Shown piece by piece: positions 60,301-64,000 of a stretch of DNA of 64,000 nucleotides (its first letter is position 1; every line of letters starts with the position of its first letter). The notes below the pieces were generated by a model that was not told the origin of the DNA, did not search any database, and saw only the letters and a program-made list of their open reading frames with translations. Source of the stretch: Plasmodium relictum (taxonomy: Eukaryota; Apicomplexa; Aconoidasida; Haemosporida; Plasmodiidae); contig NC_041689.1 of assembly GCF_900005765.1 (NCBI RefSeq), positions 248,001 through 312,000 of the forward strand, in the 5' to 3' direction. The translations under genes and the position numbers were made by a program.

Positions 60301-63300
60301 TCAAATAATATAAATCAGAACCTGGATTAGAACCAAACATAGAATAAGATCCTCCCATTAATTTAACAAAAGCTTTTTCTAATAAAGTAACCCATAATTC
60401 TTTCTGGTTATTTGAATAAGCTACTAACAACGCATTATTAATTTTAACAGGTACATAATCATCTATTATTATTTTTCTTTGAATTCCATTACAGTGTAAT
60501 CTACATATATACATACCACTTGGATTAAAAATAGGCCAAGTTTTATTTACATATAAATAATGAGATGTACATGGAGATATAATACTTGATAAAACTGGTA
60601 TTTTGTGTTTTTTTTCATATTCTATTAACACTGTTAATGAAGATAAAAAAGAACAATCAGCAACAAATCCTTGTCTTATACAATTATTATATAAATCTGT
60701 AGACATTACAATTGGATTATCGTATAAATCTGATAATCTTTTCCATGTATGAAACTTTTTTTTTTGCCTATTACTTAATTCTAAAAATCCATCAGGATCT
60801 GTCCACTTAAAATTTAACCATCCATATAATTTAAAATGATTTAAGTAATGAAATATGCATCTTTTTTTATTACATTTCCAGCATGACATATAATTTTTTT
60901 TTATACAGTTTTCATTTAATTTATACTTATGATCACATTCTTGCAACGCCTTTTTTTCAACTTCTAATTTATTCATTTTAGTAAAATCTCTTTGTTTTAT
61001 TTCATCAATTTTATTATTATTGTTTTCTCTCTTATTATTTAAATAAAAATTACTATCGCTATAATTTTCACTTTTTAGTTCTTTATTTTTCTTGTATTTA
61101 TTCTTTTTTTTTGTAGAAACTTCTTCGTAAGCCATTTTATGAGAATCAGTTATTTTAATTTTTGTATTAACTTTTTTTTTATTAGAAATATTAATTTCTT
61201 TATTTTTTGAATATTTATAATAATTTGTTTTATTATTTTTTTTACTAAAAAATTTTTTATTATGATTCTCTTCTTTTAATTTTTTTTTTTCTTTTTTGTC
61301 ATTTATTCCACTGATTCTACTTACCATACCAACTACCTCTTTTTTTTTATTTTCTTGATCATGTTTCTTTTTAACTTCCCGTTCTTCTTCATATTTTAAT
61401 TCTTTTTCCTTTTTCATTTCACTTCTTTTTACATTTTCTTTATCTTTTTCTATTTCTTCTTTTGTAATTTTTAAATCAGAACTTTTAAATTCCAAAGTTT
61501 TTTTAATCAGCGTTACCCTCATATTATCTTCAAAAGAATAAGAAGGCTTAACTACATTTTTTTTCTTCTTTATAATTTTTATATCACTTTTATTTTTGAT
61601 ATTTATATTGGTTCCTCTAATGTTTCTCTTTTTTGTATGTTCTATAGAAGTAATATAGTAATCATACTTATTATCATAATTATTATTTAAATTTTTTTTT
61701 TTTGAATTGTTATTTTTGCTTTTCTTTTTTCCATTTTCTATATATGAGTAATTACTTAAATCATAACCTAAATTTTCATTATCAATTTTTTCATTTAGCT
61801 CTTTTTTCTCATTATTGTCTTTTGATTTTATTTTTGTGATTTTTTCTTTTTCACTCACTCTTTTTTCGTTTTCATTTCTTCTTTTTTTTAAATTAGAATC
61901 TTCATGATATTCCGTTTTGTTTAATGAGTATATTATATTGCTTTTTTTTTTTTGTTGAATCAAAGATTGATTTATTTTTTTTACAGTTCTATTTTTATTA
62001 AAATTGTTTTCTCTAGTGTTTCCATCTTCTAAATCCGTTTGAATAGATTTATTTAATGTTTTCGCATTTTTTATGTTAATTTTTTTCTTTTTTTTTTTTT
62101 TACTACTTTGTAACTTACATAGAGAATTTTTTCTAAGATGCAACCTATATAAATTATCTATACTGAGATTTCTACTGCTTACATATTTATTATCTTTCTT
62201 TTTTGTATTTATTCCATTGCTGTTTATGCTACGTAACTTTCTTTTCAAATTATGTTCTGATTCAAATTTATGCAAATAATTTTTATTTACTGAAGAATAT
62301 CTTAATAAGTTGTTTGTTCCTGTTTGTTCATTTTTACTCTGAAAAAAACCGCAATAACTAATTTCTCCATTTTCTTCGCAGCTATTTACATTCCCTATTT
62401 CTTTTTTTTTTTGAATATAATTTAAAACATATTTCAAATATAAATTATTTTTTATATCAGGATCATTTTCTATCCATGGTAATATTATATATTTCCCAAT
62501 TAAGGAACTTTCAAATAATATTTTTGAAGCATATGTATTTTCAGCGATATGACTAGGCATTAATGAAAATAGATTAAATTTATTATCATTATATTTATAA
62601 AATTCATATATATATATGAAGTAATTTTTTTTCAATTTCATATTTCTGAAATCATGATAATAAAGTAAAACTTCTTTATTTTTTTTTATGTCACTAATTA
62701 TTTTTTCCTCTTTTTTTTTATAACTCATCCGTGAATTATCATTATTTTCCTCATTCTTTCTTTTATTTTCTTCTGTAAAATTTTCCTTTTTATTTTTACA
62801 TAATAATTTTTTTTTTTTTTCCAAAATTAATTTTTCTATTTTACATATAGAACTTTTTTTCTTATCTCTAGAAGAAAATTTTCTTTTTATTAAATTATTA
62901 TTAATTGTATTTATTATTCCTGTAAAAGAATTATTTTCGAATTTGTTTTCTTTTTCCTTTTCTTTTATATTTTCTTCGTTATTTTTTTTATTCCCTTTTC
63001 TGTTATTTTGTTTTTCTATTTTTTTTATTTCCTTAAACTTTGTTTTACATATTATTTCTTCTTTTTTTTCATTTTCTTTCTTTTTCTCTTTATGCTTTAT
63101 GACTTTCATTTGTTCTATTTCTTTTAATTTTTCTTTTTTTTTCTTTTCTTCTTCTATACACATTTTATTTTTACTTTTAAATGAAGACGATTTTCCATTT
63201 TTGTTTGCTTGTTCTCTTCCTTGTTTTTTATCATTTAACCGAGTAAAATGTTTGTTACTACTTTTTATGATTTCATTATTACTGTTCGTGTTACAATTTT

Positions 63301-63493
63301 TAATAAAATATTTATTAGATATTTCATTAAACTTATTTTTATATGATTTCCTTTTTATTTTATTAATGGTACTATTACTACCCTCTTTTAAGGAGTCTAT
63401 TTTTAGTTCATTATAAGTATCATTGTTGATTTTTATTGAATTGTTTTCATCATTTTTTTTTTTTTCTCTCACTTTACTAAATGTACACCCCAT
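57359..63493 (-). CDS. Calpain (cysteine protease), 2044 aa
   Basis: One exon. MGCTFSK at the N-terminus is a classic N-myristoylation (Gly2) plus palmitoylation (Cys3) signal. Residues 5-880 are Lys/Glu-rich low complexity with many basic clusters. The calpain core begins near 905 (GWLNFKWTDPDGF). Catalytic Cys947 is in GFVADCSFLSSL, His1463 in TRHAYSILNI and Asn1483 in KNPWGCIRWKG, so all three are present. Cys to His spacing is 516 residues against about 157 in mammalian calpain-1, because a basic Asn/Lys-rich insert separates the two half-domains. C-terminal beta-rich regions resemble calpain C2-like domains; no EF-hand was seen. The P. falciparum enzyme is the single calpain, about the same size, reported as fatty-acylated and nucleolar with a cell-cycle role. 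Same role inferred here. Confidence 0.95.
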   Translation of the reverse strand: MGCTFSKVREKKKNDENNSIKINNDTYNELKIDSLKEGSNSTINKIKRKSYKNKFNEISNKYFIKNCNTNSNNEIIKSSNKHFTRLNDKKQGREQANKNGKSSSFKSKNKMCIEEEKKKKEKLKEIEQMKVIKHKEKKKENEKKEEIICKTKFKEIKKIEKQNNRKGNKKNNEENIKEKEKENKFENNSFTGIINTINNNLIKRKFSSRDKKKSSICKIEKLILEKKKKLLCKNKKENFTEENKRKNEENNDNSRMSYKKKEEKIISDIKKNKEVLLYYHDFRNMKLKKNYFIYIYEFYKYNDNKFNLFSLMPSHIAENTYASKILFESSLIGKYIILPWIENDPDIKNNLYLKYVLNYIQKKKEIGNVNSCEENGEISYCGFFQSKNEQTGTNNLLRYSSVNKNYLHKFESEHNLKRKLRSINSNGINTKKKDNKYVSSRNLSIDNLYRLHLRKNSLCKLQSSKKKKKKKINIKNAKTLNKSIQTDLEDGNTRENNFNKNRTVKKINQSLIQQKKKSNIIYSLNKTEYHEDSNLKKRRNENEKRVSEKEKITKIKSKDNNEKKELNEKIDNENLGYDLSNYSYIENGKKKSKNNNSKKKNLNNNYDNKYDYYITSIEHTKKRNIRGTNINIKNKSDIKIIKKKKNVVKPSYSFEDNMRVTLIKKTLEFKSSDLKITKEEIEKDKENVKRSEMKKEKELKYEEEREVKKKHDQENKKKEVVGMVSRISGINDKKEKKKLKEENHNKKFFSKKNNKTNYYKYSKNKEINISNKKKVNTKIKITDSHKMAYEEVSTKKKNKYKKNKELKSENYSDSNFYLNNKRENNNNKIDEIKQRDFTKMNKLEVEKKALQECDHKYKLNENCIKKNYMSCWKCNKKRCIFHYLNHFKLYGWLNFKWTDPDGFLELSNRQKKKFHTWKRLSDLYDNPIVMSTDLYNNCIRQGFVADCSFLSSLTVLIEYEKKHKIPVLSSIISPCTSHYLYVNKTWPIFNPSGMYICRLHCNGIQRKIIIDDYVPVKINNALLVAYSNNQKELWVTLLEKAFVKLMGGSYSMFGSNPGSDLYYLTGWIPVTISFKSKIRSSPPSFDKSTMHSLQKKNSKIKKNEFNESKYYIKRISKDEQNSHYKLISKTQKREKIKKVPAIEKEEKMKHKKKKSIKRRQLAFPFMKKNNCTNKICNVNHSIISNYHTLKNCVNLNLHRLHRNSNYSYLREDFIKYKKLKIYWAFKEMYLSQEKKIKKGKKKIFKKNQNGKKCVRSLYSNGCLNSLNTQIEYKLEENNSTEGNHIINNSVNYNLENNTLMEHSSIEINLKNMNLMNPTLITTYSFNNLIHSNVITDMSRNNDLFDINIRKKKLLKESKDYEIYKNYRNKFINEEISNMDLSSYVCGSIDNYSDLNKKEESLTPEVENEEYDKRWDIIWNNIYDGIKKGKCVVCLGTLELKDAAPSGLDYPEGVSMSTGIVTRHAYSILNIETHNEDKLLYIKNPWGCIRWKGKYSHYDVTTWTKELQRKLNYSLEKAKSKDDGCFWIPWKDVVKYFSHIYICWNSVIFPYQFEIHTKWENSAFLNSSILLDDTHLVAYNPQFALHVNVRKQDLSEDGLYYIGKKPIEVWVLLSRHVRERKTDVSQKYLALHIHAGKDRIICPLFPIKQGIYSNGECTFTKLVIGGVEDNFNYDVKKQKNNTSNENNFNSSLDSEQEFLRNVDFVLIVSQYSQKEEFNFTLKVFSHTHLSLYELPPLLPENYESLYFKGEWTNKSAGGCSNNLWSYFRNPHIRFYVPEESPFCIFLECSQEHSVNLRIFKGLTSSPRGLKKGEVISSGAYKAGCCYIECTLKSGVYCLIPSLYRANTTGNYQICIHYPKFKQKPILYFIPYAYTLPPFSFFKYVVVPLYSLKNYSVILFHTTSVTLLSLRITFLQNRDIKGIPLVNIYKIVSSTDFFTNDCENGNIIKNNYFNTTISYNGSIYKLIEKCNIHGSSGNDILPLSTCAYDYYIKFNSVLISLVELENNLTSYLLLITTNIKDDILCNHEVHFVSDKAITIDKCYPIH

Positions 63494-64000
63494 ATCATTA
63501 TATGAAAATTTTTCATTTAGAAATTTGAATAAAATTCAGAAAAATAAAGAATAAATTTAATAAAAATACTTTTATTAAAATTAATACAAATATAAAAAAA
63601 TTAAAATATTTAAAAAAAAATTGCAATTTTACAAAATACAATTCTTTAATATTCATATACGTATATATATTTTTTTTCAAAAGAAAAATTTTTCTATATC
63701 AATATGATTACATTTTTTGTTAAAATCTATTAAATGAAAAAATATATATATTTATCAATTTTTTTTTTGTTTTTCTTAGTTAAAAAAAAAACTTTGAAAA
63801 AAAAAAAAAAATATTTTGTCACTTTAATAACATTGATCAAATAAAAGTAAAAAATGATAAAAACAAATTTAAACAATTTTCTTCATAAAAAAAAAAAATA
63901 AAAATTTTAAATAAACTAATCATTTATTTTGTTAATACAAAATAAAATTCTATTAACATCAAAATAATCAAAAACAAAATTTTAAAATAGGTATTAAATA
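63494..64000. promoter_or_regulatory. Upstream region of calpain
   Basis: About 500 bp to the window edge, upstream of the calpain start, containing poly-A and poly-T runs. It should include the promoter or 5' UTR. Nothing specific recognised and no coding sequence at the edge. Confidence 0.4.

Noticed and set aside
62943-63416. Phe/Ser/Leu-rich plus-strand ORF of 157 codons
   Set aside because: Antisense shadow of Lys/Glu codons in calpain.

Overview
The window is nuclear DNA from a malaria parasite (Plasmodium). It is extremely A+T-rich, with long poly-A/poly-T and (TA)n tracts between genes. Proteins are rich in Asn, Lys and Ile with low-complexity inserts, introns are short GT..AG with T-rich acceptors, and the last gene is the single Plasmodium-type calpain. 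From memory the P. falciparum calpain lies on chromosome 13, so this should be the matching block. The very high A+T and the draft-type gap of N (12443-12742) would suit an avian malaria genome, but species is inference.

Layout. (1) 1-3254: a divergent pair, an IGPS-like TIM-barrel protein running off the left edge (minus) and a 226-aa unknown (plus). (2) 3255-10417: about 7.1 kb with no gene, ending in degenerate repeats of about 130-160 bp. (3) 10418-13625: a repeat-bearing unknown gene with 63-residue repeats, a gap, then a 140-bp tandem satellite. This looks like a lineage-specific insertion in an otherwise housekeeping region. (4) 14474-24082: alternating genes: CCR4/Angel-type nuclease (minus), PLAA/Doa1-type WD40 protein (plus), organellar ribosomal protein bL9 (minus) and polynucleotide kinase 3'-phosphatase (plus). 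(5) 24270-63493: nine minus-strand genes: a helical protein resembling tethering-complex subunits, a P-loop protein, a membrane protein, two low-complexity unknowns, an exportin-T-like karyopherin, a three-exon unknown, a MUT-7-like DEDDy exonuclease and the calpain.

Reading splice signals by eye changed several models. Two pairs of long ORFs are single spliced genes (37044-43082 and 53786-56125). The PLAA and PNKP genes begin in small upstream exons. The EEP nuclease, bL9 and tethering-like genes gain C-terminal exons, and for the nuclease this supplies the catalytic Asp-His. All joins keep frame but none has transcript support here.

The genes form no operon or single pathway. Recognisable roles are RNA turnover, ubiquitin/Cdc48 handling, DNA end repair, organelle translation, nuclear export and proteolysis. 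The most unusual features are the degenerate active site of the IGPS-like barrel, the locus at 9411-13625 with three different tandem repeats, the large insert splitting the calpain core, and a MUT-7-like nuclease in a lineage without RNAi.
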